From Lentinula raphanica (taxonomy: Eukaryota > Basidiomycota > Agaricomycetes > Agaricales > Omphalotaceae), in the NCBI GenBank assembly GCA_027919835.1, contig JANVFP010000014.1, positions 372,001 through 436,000 of the forward strand: a DNA stretch of 64,000 nucleotides, given 5' to 3'. This document shows, piece after piece, positions 33,565 through 45,769 of this stretch. The notes under the pieces are model-generated. The model searched no databases. It was not told the DNA's origin and saw only the letters and a program-made list of their open reading frames with translations. Numbering within the stretch: the first letter of the stretch is position 1; each line of letters begins with the position of its first letter. The translations under genes were made by a program, and so were the position numbers.

Positions 33565-34401
33565 TCGGATCATATGAATATAACTGTTCTTCCTTCACCA
33601 TGTATTCGTCTACAATGCTATGCGCCGATTATCCATGCCCATGTTCCCATTGCCACATATACGGTATTCCACCGAGCATCAGCCCATGCGAATCTCGAGA
33701 GTGCTTGAGTTAAATCAGAATCTAGATGAAAGAAATAACCGTCCGTTGCAGAGTTTCAGTGTTTATCTTGCTGAATTTATCGTAACGATTATCTGGGCTG
33801 ACGTGCACATTGATATGTCGCATTGGCTGCAATGCTGCGAATTTTGTGTACATAGCACTGGTAGACACACTTGTTGCTCGACCAAGTACATTAATTGCCT
33901 TCTCAAACCTTCACTAAGTTCAAATAAATGCGTGGTTCTAACCATCGTCTTTGCTGTTACTTTTGTATTCCTCATGCAACAGCAAAGACAAAGCACCACT
34001 CGCTAATTGCTAGACGCATTTGCTCCGCCATGTCACTCTTCCACTGGGTAGCATTGATGATCCCAAGGATAAGAAGATGCTCGAGCGGCCCAAGCCCGAG
34101 CGCTTATTTCAAGCTCGGCGCTTAGATCCGGTGCCGGCCGAATTATGCTGGACAACGTCTCTTTCCAAATCTCAATCCATTCCTCCAAACCTCAAGACAC
34201 AAGGTGAATATCTTGAATTATGCCCCATCGTTCTTTCAGGCGCACTGTACGCCACCGGAGGATTCTTATGATGCTAAATTGCTCGCAAAAGGCTAGAAAC
34301 CATGCTGGATTGAAGTTGGAATGGATGGATGACCCTTTGATTGAAAATCCTCGTTGTATGAGATATTGTACTAACAACCTCTCTCTATTTCTCCGTTATA
34401 G
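33565..34401. other. Intergenic region upstream of eL24, with an unassigned open stretch
   Basis: The plus frame 34020-34271 (SIDDPKDKKMLERPKPERLF, then ARRLDPVPAELCW) looks somewhat coding-like but shows no family resemblance, no clear exon partners and no room for a separate promoter before eL24. It is left uncalled. The remainder shows nothing. Confidence 0.3.
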
Positions 34402-35019
34402 ATGGTAAGCCTTGCTCGCAAACATGGTTGGAAAAGACGCTTAAATTCATTAATCTCGAGTGTAGAAGGTTGAAATCGACTCCTTCTCCGGCTTCCGTAT
34501 CTACCCTTCCAAGGGTAAACTCTTCGTTCGTGGGGATAGCAAAGTGCGCGCTTGGTTCATCAAAACATACATCATCTCATAGCTTGTTTCAGGTCTTCCG
34601 TTTCGCCAGCTCGAAAAATGCATCTCTCTTCCTGCAGCGGAAGAACCCCCGTAAAATCGCCTGGACACAGGTTTACAGACGTATGCACAAGAAAGGTATC
34701 ACGGAAGAGATCGCCAAAAAACGCTCACGCCGAACTGTAAAGCATCAACGAGGCATCGTCGGTGCCGATCTTGCTACCATCGCTGCCAGACGTAACCAGA
34801 CTGCCGCGGTTCGTTCGCAGGCCAGACTGGCTGCTATCGCAAAGGCCAAAACAGAGAAGAAGGAGAAGGAGAGCAAGAAGGCTAAGGTGTGTATCGAGGA
34901 CTTCATGTCGCCTTCGTTTGCTAATCGTAATATTTTAGCCCGCCACTTCACGACCGACTGGCGCATCAGGACCCAAGGTGTCTAAACAGCAGATGAAAGG
35001 TGGCAAGGGTGGACGTTGA
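34402..35019 (+). CDS. RPL24: 60S ribosomal protein eL24
   Basis: Large-subunit ribosomal protein sited near the subunit interface. Exons 34402-34404 (ATG alone), 34466-34543, 34593-34886 and 34939-35019 give 151 residues, the normal size. Family motifs: VEIDSFSGFRIYPSKGKLFV, RGDSKVFRFASSKNASLF, RKNPRKIAWTQVYRRMHKKG and RSRRTVKHQRGIVGADL, followed by the Ala/Lys-rich helix and a basic C-terminus (MKGGKGGR). As in eL37 and eL31, the first intron directly follows the initiator ATG (ATG|GTAAGC). Intact; presumably co-regulated with the other ribosomal-protein genes of the window. Confidence 0.97.
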
Positions 35020-35956
35020 ACGATTACATGATCTTCATCTATCTCCTCATGCTGTCGTATATGATTAATCCCACATCGCATGTACTTCTTCCTCTTGCAC
35101 CGGGCGGTGTTACTCCTTGTTACACGTAGCAATGATTACCCTGTATGGATTACTATGTATGCCACCGTAGGTGTACATACCGGCATAGAGTAACCCAGTG
35201 ACAACTGCCTGTATCATGCTTGGTTCTTTGCTCTCATCGATCACTACTATGATGTAGCTCACTCGCCTGATGCAGTCTCACGATTTTAATAAGCTCAGAA
35301 GTTCATCACCAGATAAGACGAAGGTACATACGAAGCTACAACCAGATTCCAAAGATGAGGCGCTCTAATCGATGTGAAGGGGGCAAACTCAATGAAGCAG
35401 GAGCAACCCCGGAGCATCCATCAGAACATGGATGCCATGGGAGACCCTAGATGTCACAGTTTACACGGATAGCGGGAGAAGAGCTGAGAAGAGAGAACAA
35501 CGCAAAGTTAGTACATTGTAAGTACTCAAATTCTGATGGTGAGTGCCTTGGGTTTCCACTATCCCACTTCATACTAGTGTCATTTGGTCGATGATGGACG
35601 ATTTATCGACGCTGACACTGCCTTCGTCATAGGTACTCTGTGTACACTTCGTTCCTTCGATAAAGAAGAAGGGGGAGGTAAAGTTAACCAGACTTGTGAC
35701 CACCCAAGCTCTTGAGGCCATTGGCGATTTAACTTTAGAGTTACGTTCACTGCTCCCGGCGGAATGACAAGTCTAGTAGAAATGGAACACCATTCTTCAC
35801 TATACTATGTTAATATACAGCAGAATACAGCTGGTATAAGTTAGTATACAACAAAATATATATTTACACAAAGCCTCTAGATTATGTGTGAGATATTCGA
35901 TATCTCTGATGAGAAAACACTGAAGTCCACAGGGCTTCGATGGTATCGATTGAACA
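35020..35956. other. Intergenic region
   Basis: Between the convergent ends of eL24 and the P450 gene; no reading frame of note and no RNA gene recognised. Confidence 0.4.
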
Positions 35957-38306
35957 CTATGATTCTCGCCGGGTTATCGATAATTCTAATGGAGGTCTGA
36001 TCGTCACAAAAAACGTCGTCAGTCGCTGTGTCCAAGTTTGCCAATCGAAATTTTTAGCAAAGCGGAAATCGAAGTTCTGTAACAGGATGGACATGACCAT
36101 CATCATTTCTTGTCTTGCAAGGTTTCTGCCTGCACAATTTGCAGGTCCATATGAGAATGCGAGGAATGCAGTCATGTCGTTCTGGAAATGCTGATGAGGA
36201 TTATCACTCCGCTTTTGTGAATCTAGCCAACGCTCCGGGACAAATTCGTCCGGTCGGGGAGAAAAATACGTTGGGTTGAGGTGGAAGACTTTCGGTGGAG
36301 CCCAGACTTGGGTACCTTCAGGAAGGAAACTGTTCATGTCATTTCGTGAGTACGATTCACAGTCACTCCAAAGAGGAAAATTGTACGAACTGTCCAGCAA
36401 TCTCTGCGCCCCCACTGCCACGCGGGACCTCTCTTGCGCCACTGACGGGTGCGGGTGGTAGAAGACGCAATGCTTCCTGGCTGATAGAAAATATAAGACT
36501 CAAGATCAACTAGAAGAGTCAAATCGAGACGAACATGCAAGCAGCCAGATACCGGAGTTGCGAATGTTTAGAAACATCGAGAGGGTCAGAACCAGAGGGA
36601 TATACGGAGTCAATTTCCTGCTGCAGACGTTTGTAACATTCTGGATGCGACAAAAGCAGCCTAACAATGTCGGATTAGTTCTCTGTTTAGCTGGTGGGAT
36701 TTTGATGTACCAAAAAAGCGCAGCCAATGCACACGACGTAGTATCAGCCCCTGCAATCACAGTGAGGACCGCATCGGCCCCTACTTCGGCCAAGCTAGGT
36801 TTAACTTTTTCCAGACCAGCTTCATCCATCTGAAAAGCAAGAGTTAGTCATTAGGCGCTCTTCTGAAGTTCGAAAGCTCCCTACAAGATGGTACCAGATA
36901 TCCTTTATCTGAGAGGGGCTACGCAAGCGATTCGCAGACCACTTTCTCGCAATTGGCCAGAGGGGCATTGAAAACCAGGGCAGACGGTTTCTGACATCTG
37001 GGATCCACGGTAATTGTGACAAGATACATACACCTCTGTAGAAAGTGGGAAGAGAACAATCAGTGTCAATCAAATCCGCTTCATACCGAAGACATACCTC
37101 ATGTGAAGTTGAAGGCCAGGCCATAGATTGTGCACGTCTCCTTCTTTCATCATGTTAAATCCCGCAGCGAATCTGAAAGCCGGAAGTCATAAGGCAATGT
37201 TCACAGAGCACGGAAATGACGATTTACCCAAGATCGCTCATAAAATCGAAACTGATGATACAAGATTCAGTGAGTTCGAAAATTGCGAACTGAGATCATA
37301 ACTCACGCAAAGTAATTAAGCCATTGTGTCATATCGATAGAACCTTTTCGGGATGATATCTGAGCGTCTAAGGCGTCGACTAGTTCGTGTGCCCGGCTGG
37401 CGATGATAGTTTCGTACTCCCGAAGAGCGTCTGTGCTCATGGCACGATTCCACAATCGTCGGCGGGATGCATGCGCATCGCCGTTCATCGTGACCAGGTT
37501 TTCTGGCCCGCTCACCACACGAAATCTGATATAAGCTACAAAGTTGAAAAGGTTATCACAACCTGAGCAAAAACTCAGAAATGAAATGAAAATCACAAAC
37601 CTGCTCCTTTGGGTAAGCCCCCACTCCCGAGAACTGAGCCTATGGCATCTACATCTGCCACAGATATTTCGTTAGGTGCTATACGAGATATCTTAGTATG
37701 TTTGAATGACGGATACTATTAGAGAAAATGACAGACCAATTCGGACAATAGGCCCGTAATGAGCGTGGAGCGACATGAATAATGTGCTCTGTTGACCGTG
37801 CCAATGATACCAGAGAGGGGCAAGTTTGGTGATTTTGAATAAAATAGGTCCTGGAATATTGGCCAAAGGATGAAAAGGCGAAACTCGATATAAAGAGATC
37901 GATGCAATCAAAACCGGGTAGAAAGTGAAGTAAGCACTGAGAACCAAAGATTGTGGAGGTAATCTAAGGAATCCAGTGGAGTACGTCCATGACATGCAGC
38001 TGAGAACCAGAGGCTCTAAGAGCAATAACAGAACCACTGGTATGAACATTGCGTCCGTTGGTTCATACTTGTGGAACAGCAAATGGTTGGACTGTGAGTA
38101 TAGAATCAGGACTTATCCATGGTAATTTCGCAAAACAGACTTAGTACTCACAAGTCCTAATATTCCAGCTTGCAAGTGAATCATTATGGGAAAGCTCGGA
38201 TAAAGTCCAAAGTAGTGAACAGGCTTCTTATATGAGTCGTCACCGCCTTGATCCTCGGGAGATAATTCCCGAACAGGGACGAGTTATGAGGCGAAAAGAA
38301 ATCCAT
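35957..38306 (-). CDS. Cytochrome P450 monooxygenase, membrane-anchored
   Basis: Heme-thiolate monooxygenase of the ER. About a dozen exons. The start at 38306 (MDFFSPHNSSLFGNYLPRIK) leads over an intron near 38095-38155 to a hydrophobic N-terminal region (FIPVVLLLLLEPLVLS) and the proline hinge HPLANIPGP. Later landmarks: the substrate-region segment SGPENLVTMNGDAHASRRR, the I-helix oxygen-binding motif as AGADTT (about 36745-36765), the K-helix ExxR as EALRLLPP (about 36460-36485), PERW, and the heme loop FSYGPANCAGRNLA with its cysteine (about 36110-36155). The stop at 35957 follows IRPPLELSITRRES. All key residues are kept, so it should be active. CYP family and substrate cannot be told from this; no other pathway genes adjoin it. 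Confidence 0.92.
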
Positions 38307-39700
38307 ACTTGTCGGTCCTGAAAGCGCAGAAAATTGTAAAATTACTAGATTAGTTACTTTTGAGTGTAAGAATGTGAGATAATATCTCACCACCTGGCAT
38401 ATCCCATCGAGTCGAGTTAATAAAATCTTGTGGGCTTTCGAAATCCTATACGAGGTATACACATCGGCATACAAAAGCGCCCGCTCAAATGGATGTCCTT
38501 GAACAGCAACTTGGTGTTGAGTTAGACGCTGGTCGGCCGGTTAACGCGGCGGTGGTGAGATGACTCAAGCGCAAGGGTGAGATGCTGTACGATAGAGGAA
38601 ACAGCGGGAGATATTGGCCACTATCGGACAGAACGCATCAGAAACTGAACAGACATTCGACGATTTCCGAAATGGTCGTGTTTGAAAGAGGGATTCCTTG
38701 ACGCATGAGCGCGGGTATGACATTGTCAAAAGGCGTTATGATCACCATATGCCCTGTGGTGGGTGTCACTTGAGACTCCGCCTTTGGGTCGAAGTATTCA
38801 GCACATCAATATTCCAAGGATCAGTCTCCGGATAGTTTGAACTGCATTGAGATCCCCGGATGGAACATTATTGCTTAGCCAGATAGAAAAACGAGCAATC
38901 CATATCAGAGGAAGGTAGATTTGCATCCACTTCGAAATGGCAGGCGAATGACCACAAAATAACGGGTGTAGATCAGCTAGATCGAAGCACAAGACCTAAC
39001 GGTTGTTGAGAATATACATCTTGTATGAACTTTATGAGTACCTCGGGAGTCAAGGCCTTGCAAGAGCCGCACATAGAGCCATGTCTACTCAATATTGGTA
39101 ATCTCATTCTGATAAGGAGTCGGAAGTGAGGTCAGACCATTCAACTCGCAACGGCTCGTACACAGCTCACCTCAGCATTTATTGTTGTAGTAGTGCATTT
39201 CCTTCATCACAGCTGACAGCAGGTTCTGATAACTTCCTTCCTTAGGTACCGTTAGCCTTTAGGTCATACTTACTTCAAAATCAACGTAGTGACAGGAAAT
39301 TTCTAGTAAGTTTTGAAATTCCTGCGGCTCCTAGCGGGAAAGTACTCACTAGGATGAATAGTACATACTACGCGTATTGCGTTCCGTCTCTCCATGATGA
39401 TCGATTTGCGAAGGAGATCATGTATAGCTTCGAAGGACTGAAACGTCGGGCAAGACTTTGAAGGTATTCAGAAGGTATTGTCGAAAGCTTGGCTGTTCAG
39501 AAATTCAGCGCAGCTCTGAACCTGTACGTGGGAAAGTCTGACCTCCTACGTCAATCTTCGTCAACAACCACTACCAAGCGACCAGCACGCCTTACCCATC
39601 CCCTTTGTTCGCCTCAGACTTCGTTTAACACGGTGAGCTCAGTGTCTTCCAAAGCTCAGGCTCACATTCTCAATGCTTATCGTGAAACGTAGACCTCACT
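38307..39700. other. Intergenic region
   Basis: About 1.4 kb between the P450 start and the SNARE gene, on diverging strands. The frame 39489-39692 may be part of the SNARE gene's leader (a GTGAGC donor sits at about 39630), but no coding role could be shown. Nothing else recognised. Confidence 0.35.
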
Positions 39701-39706
39701 GCATTC

Positions 39707-40405
39707 ATAATGTCAGTTCACAGCATCCTCAAAGAACGTCTAGCATTAACTTAGAACCCAACCTCTAGGTCCGAACCTTACGACCCTTATCTTCCGAGAA
39801 ACGGCTCTTCTTCAAACCCTTCAGGTCCCAGCCATGGTGGAAATGCGAAGACAGCTGCTATTCAGGCCCAAATTGACGATACTGTTGAGATTATGAGAGA
39901 CAATATTTCGAAAGTGGCAGAGAGAGGCGAGCGATTGGACTCACTGCAAGACAAGACAGGTGCGCTGGATTTCATGCCTTCAATGCCTTCAATAGACCGC
40001 CGTTTTTCGTGCGCATTGCAAACTTTGGTTGCGCACATTCTCCGTTGTCAAGTGTAATAATATCAACTCTTTACAGACAATCTTGCTGTCTCTGCACAAG
40101 GATTTCGTCGAGGAGCAAATAGAGTCAGGAAGGTAAGCCGCACTTCCTTCTCCTCTTGGTTTGACCAAGCTCACCGGTTCTTCTAGAATATGTGGTATGT
40201 TACAGTAATATGTTATGTGTCAGCGAGAATTTGCTAACCGACTTTCCCATGTTCATAGGTGGAAGGACATGAAGGTGTGTTGTTTGAACCTTTTCTCGAA
40301 CCACTGCTCATGTTGCCCTTGCAGATGCGCATCATCATTGGTCTTGCAATTGCTGTGATCATTGTCATCATCGTTGTCTCCATCGTCAAAGCAACAGGGA
40401 AATGA
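39707..40405 (+). CDS. Synaptobrevin/VAMP-type R-SNARE (Snc-like)
   Basis: Vesicle SNARE for fusion of secretory vesicles with the plasma membrane or endosomes. The core is unmistakable: [20 protein letters not shown], then [14 protein letters not shown] and, over an intron, [19 protein letters not shown], containing the zero-layer arginine (AERGERLD), then NMWWKDMK and a C-terminal anchor [19 protein letters not shown] ending in KATGK (stop 40403-40405). The N-terminal stretch [20 protein letters not shown] is disordered. The exact start is not resolved: the exon beginning at about 39770 needs two bases from an upstream exon, and the ATG at 39707 does not splice to it in frame with a GT donor, so the first exon is provisional. 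Confidence 0.85.
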
Positions 40406-40847
40406 TCGTCGTCGATTTTCACTCTTATTCTACGGCAGCCTTTCGTCTCCTTTGTGTTATTATCTGGACTGCACATATGTTATTGTCCCATCTGTTCCCT
40501 TACCTGTACTCTGCTTGTTGACTTAGGATCGTAACGAGTTTTTTGTAGCAGTACAGAAATTCCATCTCGATCTCGGAAATCAGAGTTGGCGAGATCGTTC
40601 CGTCAAAAGAAGAGCATTGTGAAATGTTCACCTAGGAAGTGCAGTTGTAACCCATGTTTAGTTGCATGTTTAGTTGCATTAGTACGAAAGGATAAGTTTC
40701 TTGGTCTCTTGAGTTGACTGTGCAGTGTGATAGTATACATATGTACATTGGGTACATAGCAGCCTGCAAGGCATAAGTTCTATAGCTTCTGATTGTATAT
40801 TCATGACACCAAGCATACATTCATGCATTCATTACTGCTTCCTTCGT
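40406..40847. other. Intergenic region between convergent genes
   Basis: 3' flanks of the SNARE and WD40 genes. It includes a tandem GTTTAGTTGCAT duplication near 40655-40680. No gene. Confidence 0.4.
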
Positions 40848-43800
40848 CTACGATGATATCTCTGAGTCCACAGCTGCATTGGGTGGAGGAGCCGCAGCAA
40901 ATGCAACAACCCTCTCTCGGTTACCTGACAAGGACGAAGGTCCAGTACCTGACCCAAAGCTTTCCACGCTATTCGCGAACGAAGATTCGAATTGCTGCGT
41001 GAAAGGGCTATCCGTGCGCTGCATGTCCCCCATCTCAGATGGAGAGGAGCTCCGGGTAAAAGGGAGCTGATTATCCAACGCAGATGAATCATGCTGGTTA
41101 TGAGATTTTCGCTCAAGTTTTGTCCATATGCGTAAAGCACCATCATGGCTCCCGGTGGCGAACATGAAAGGATTGTCCTCTGCGTGATTCCAGGCGATAC
41201 AGGTTAGGTCTCCCCCGAGGTCCTGGGCTCGAACATGATGGAGGAGTGCGCCAGATTCTTGATCCCAGATGTATATGTCTCCGGCTGTGGAAAACAGCAT
41301 AAGTTGGTCTCTCATATGTTGGTGTAGCATTTATTTTTGCGACTGACCTTTTCCAGCGCAGAGAACAAGTTCGTCATTTTTACCTCCAAAGTAGCTCGGA
41401 CCCGCGAAATCTACTTGAGTTTTGGGCATGTATGTGTGCCTAGGATCCGGCAAAGGAACAATCATGAGTCGAGAACCGGTACATGAATTGGCGTTGTCCT
41501 CCCACTTACCGAAGCGTCAATCTCGCGACATCCTTAACCATCTCCAGTTTCCACAGCTGTGGAGGGGCCTGTACATCGAATTATAGACAAGTTCGAGCGA
41601 AACAGATAGCTTAGTACCTTATTCTCATAGCTAACCAGCGCCACCAGACCCGTTCGAGAACTCCGTGCTAGAGTGATGTCTTTGACATCATTAAGCACAG
41701 GCGTAGCACTTTAAACGGAGTGTCAGCGTCATTGATTGATCCAAACGAATCGGAACGTCCGAACGTCTGAAGCTTACTGTTCAATTTCATTTCTGTCCAG
41801 GTTGTACACTGAAAGGCCAGCATCAGCAAGCTGACGACTCATCGAAGTGATCCACCGACCGGTCAGACGTTTTTCCGCTCGGGATTTACTCGGTCTGAGG
41901 CCACCGGGTGATTCAAGCAGTGGTCCAACACCGAGCAGACGGATACAATCAGGCGTAACAGCAACATCCTGCAACTTCATGCTCCCAAAATCGTACATGC
42001 CTAAGACCTGTGCGGAAAATTGAGCTGATGATGCCATTTACGCAGAATTCCGAAGATGCCTACCTTGCCTTTCAAATTCTTGATGAACCCAAGTTTCATA
42101 CATATTAGCTATTAGCAGAGTCATAAAGCTTATGAAAACACAGTATTAGGCTGACCAATTTTGTGACATTACTACCTTCGACTGACAGAAACGCTGCGGG
42201 AAAGCATGCTGAATGACCGAAGATTATAGCAGATTGAAATGAGATGTGCACCTTCGCCACCTGGAAACCAAGTAACTGACTCAACGTATGTTGGCCGTTC
42301 AATAGTCCGCTGGCAAACACCGTCCTGAACGGGGCGAAGAAACTTAGAGAACGAGAAGCAAAACGGCGAAACGGGATCGGTGACTTACCTTTGTCCAGAC
42401 TTTCACAGCACGGTTAAGCTTGGTGAGCAGAAGATGACCAGTAGGTGACCTACAAGCATTGCAATTGAGTTTCATGAATTTCGAACGGCTAGTAGTGTGG
42501 CTGTTCACCATGCAACTTGTCCAACGAAACCTTTTGCGTGAGCTAGTGTGCGGTGATGTGTCACCACGGAGTCCTACACACACCGAAATATTATAGTTAT
42601 CAGATATGACAGAATCAAGACTAGTCAACAGCGATCCACCCACTTGTACACGGAAAATGACCGACGTCCGATCCCAGCTAAATGATGGGGCAGACAATCA
42701 TGAAAAGTGATCTTCGTATAGCATTAGGAGCATACCTTGACGTCGCCAGGTACTTTCCATCCGGCGAAAACTGAAGGTGCCTTACTAAAGCCTGATGAGC
42801 GGCCATATCCTGTGTCGGCTCCAAACACTTAAGCCTAGGAACCAACCCAGCAACCCTCGATCGAACGATTGCCTTCACCGGTGGGTCCGTACCATTGCGA
42901 TTGCGGTCTGAGGGGAGTAAAGTCGAGGACGTCGTCCTCTGCCGTTGAGGTGAACGAACAGCTCTAGGATTAGACAGTGCCGTGCTCATTTTGACCGTAC
43001 GGAAGGCATTTTTCCATAGTTGCCTCCCAGGAGACACAGGGACTGGGCTGTGTGGACCCGGACTAGTGGGTGTGTTGGGAGGGGAAATTGGGGAACCCGC
43101 CGTAGTGGAAGCTATGGTTGGAGAGTCCACGAGCGGAGACGCTGGGCCTGTCTCGGAAGGTCGTCGACGGCTGAGGGCTGAAAGAGCGTTTACGTCGTCC
43201 GACGATAGAGTCATAGGAATGCCGTTCTCGATATCGCTGACTTTTTCGCTATCGCTGGAGATAATACTCTTCGTGATCGATTTCGCTCGCTGAAATTTGG
43301 TCCCTGCGCTCGCGATGCGCAATGAAGCCCATTTCGACGCCCAACGGAGGACACGAAAGATCGAGGATATACCGGGAAGTTGGAGGAACTTTTCGTTAAC
43401 TTCGACGAGGATATCCCCAAGCCACTTTTTTCCTCGGTGTTGAGTGAACGCCCATCTTTCGGAGGCGAACCAGGCGGAGACGGCGGCGAGACCGAAGGAT
43501 GTGAAGACGGTGAAGACGGTGGTGATGGTGGATGTCACTCTACTCTGGAAATCGGCATGAGCAGGAGCTCGGTGTATGTGAGACAAGAACTTACTTGACC
43601 AGAAGCATAAGTGAAAAGACAAAGTCCGATGGAGAACGAGGCGACGGATAACACCAAGAATATTAAAGGAGATCGCTTGATCCAAATGAGAACCCACCAA
43701 GGAACTCGATGCCCAGGAGAACGGCTACATTGAACAAGTCAAGGCGAGTCAATTTCATGCAGGAGCGAACAACCTACTACATAGCTTGTTTCCAAGTCAA

Positions 43801-45107
43801 TCCCAACAGACTGTTCACAGCCGCTGCGATACTGAAAACCAAACTGAGAAACCAGAATGAGTTGACTGCGTCCCCGGTTCTATTGTCTAGCTCAAATGAG
43901 AACTGCAAAGTTGTAGCCGTGACGGCCGAGAAGAATGTCGCTACGGTCGATAGATTGAGGAGATTGGTGGCGCCGTGTTTCTGAGCGAAGCGGATGGTAG
44001 GCACACCAACTTCTATAAACATAGACAGTGTAGAGGTGATGCTATCAATGTGCTCCCCCATTTCAAAAGAGAGGTCTTGAATGTAACGCTGAACAGCTGG
44101 ATATCGAAATTGACCTGATTGACAGTTGAGTATGTATAAACCAGCATGCAGTAGTAGTAACCTCACACACATACCTCGATAGTTATGTAGACAATTAGCC
44201 CAATACTTCAAATCGCCTTCGAAACTAGATATAGACGCATTCACAGCTTCGTCTGTGAATTCAGGGAACTCATTCAGGCAGTCTACGAACGTAGTGACTT
44301 CCGTTGCGAGAGCTTCGAACTGATTGGGGAACTCTTCTAAATCTATATTCGAGTCCACCGTGGGCCGCGCGACGTGTGGAAGAGCGCGATGTCTCCCTGA
44401 AAGACGATGGCTCCTTCTAGTCCTGGCAGGTTTATGCTGATCAACCTCTGGCCCAGAGGACGTAGAAGAGACGGGGGGTTTGATTTTCCGAGGGTATAGA
44501 TCCGCAGCGTTTAGACGGTATAAGTACAGTATGTGGGCGATCCGGGTCCTGAGGTGAAAGGCAGAAGAGAGAATGGCGGCAGAGCTTCCCAACTGTCGGG
44601 CTGCGTTTGAAAAGTTTCTCAGCTATCGAGGAAAGACACAATTTCTTCAGACAGAAAAGTGAAGACAATGAAGAACAAGCGATACCTCTTTGTCAAGGTT
44701 GTTAATCTTCCTAACCCAAACCAAACGCGTATCAACGTTAGAGTATAAACCATGGATGAAGATGGGCTCGAACGTACTTTTGGAACCTATTAAACGCTTC
44801 CGCTCCGGCACTTTGAAGGTGTTCGTCGACAGTCGCTACAGATATACCCAATACCTTTGAACTGATATACGTCTGCAACAAAGAGCACACGACTCACGAA
44901 CATCTTTGTCATCCTCAAATGTCGGCTGTTGACTGAGGCCTAAAACGGTTAGCAGGTTGCATATAAGCTGTCTGGGATAGACTCACCTGAATCGTGCTCA
45001 TCCCCATGCCTTAAGAGCATTTCAACCAGACTCAGAATGGTTTCCCTTCGACTAGAGGTGGACGTGCGTCCGCCAGCTGCTTCTGGTTCATCTTCGAATT
45101 TAGGCAT
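40848..45107 (-). CDS. WD40-repeat protein with multi-helix membrane N-terminus
   Basis: A long many-exon gene. The start at 45107 (MPKFEDEPEAAGGRTSTSSR) leads into a helical region with RRSHRLSGRHRALPHV and YWANCLHNYR. Four hydrophobic segments follow at about 43500-43960: TVATFFSAVTATTLQFSF, FWFLSLVFSIAAAVNSLLGL, SPLIFLVLSVASFSIGLCLF and VTSTITTVFTVFTSFGLAAV. A Ser/Pro-rich linker (about 42950-43200) comes next. The C-terminal half is a beta-propeller: MAAHQALVRHLQFSPDGKYL, WTSCMV-type strands, GDIYIWDQESGALLHHV and FMFATGSHDGALRIWTKLE. A Ser-rich tail ends at 40848. WD40 domains normally serve as binding platforms; a membrane-tethered scaffold is inferred. Several intermediate exon joins (41340-42680) are approximate. 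Confidence 0.75.
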
Positions 45108-45503
45108 ATGCAAGAAATATTATAGGACTCTAGTCTCTAGTCCTGGTTTAGATCTACATAGTAATAAGTATGAGGGACGTCCACTTCCAAGAAGAGTGGC
45201 TTCGAAATGACAGTTACCTGGTTTATATTGTGAGAGATAGATACTCCTCCGAGTTTCGAAGCTTTTGGAGCTGGCCAGTTTGGGATAGAGCGTTAATAGT
45301 TCGTGTAAGTCGTTACAAAGAGTTCAGATAGTCAGTTTACAAAAAGGTGGCGTAGCGACCAAGGTCGGTAAATTTTGGTTCCGGGATTCAAGCCGCTTTG
45401 CCGGCCCGCACACAATATACAGAGCTTCTCTCTCGGGCCCGCAAAAAGAACTTGAAGCATTGACAAAAAAAAAACAAGGCTTATAAACTTTAGCTAAGTA
45501 TAT
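45108..45503. other. Intergenic region
   Basis: Promoter side of the WD40 gene and downstream flank of the tRNA gene, which is transcribed leftward. On the minus strand the tRNA is followed after about 35 bp by a run of T (AAAAAAAAA on the plus strand near 45465-45475), a suitable RNA polymerase III terminator. Confidence 0.5.
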
Positions 45504-45574
45504 GACCACCGCAGGGGTCGAACCTGCAATCTCCTGATTCGTAGTCAGACGCGATGCCATTTCGCCAGGCGGCC
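45504..45574 (-). tRNA. tRNA-Arg(ACG)
   Basis: The reverse strand folds as a complete 71-nt cloverleaf: acceptor arm GGCCGCC / GGTGGTC (two G-U pairs), D arm GCGA...TCGC, anticodon stem-loop TCTGA-CTACGAA-TCAGG with anticodon ACG, variable loop AGATT, and T arm GCAGG-TTCGACC-CCTGC. No intron. The ACG anticodon (inosine at the first position after modification) reads CGU, CGC and CGA arginine codons. An oppositely read protein frame across this stretch is a shadow. Confidence 0.93.
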
Positions 45575-45769
45575 ATACATAATTGGGCACTGTGCAACTA
45601 CAATACCAGTCAACGCCAGGTCATAAGCTGCAAAGCTAAAGCTTCAAAGACTTCGCTCGTTCCTTCGATGAAGCTAAGTAAAAGTAGGTGGAATAGTTAC
45701 TGTAGCCAATGGGCAATATCATTTCGAGAACCTTTAAAATTTGTACTGTTTACATATATGTTACGATCA

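Noticed and set aside
20557..38306. Acyltransferase, DUF6534 protein and P450 as one biosynthetic cluster
   Set aside because: They are spread over 18 kb with ribosomal proteins and unrelated genes between them, and no core synthase is present.
45324..45590. Minus-strand protein frame MPNYVWPPGEMASRLTTNQE
   Set aside because: It reads across the tRNA-Arg gene, whose cloverleaf is complete.
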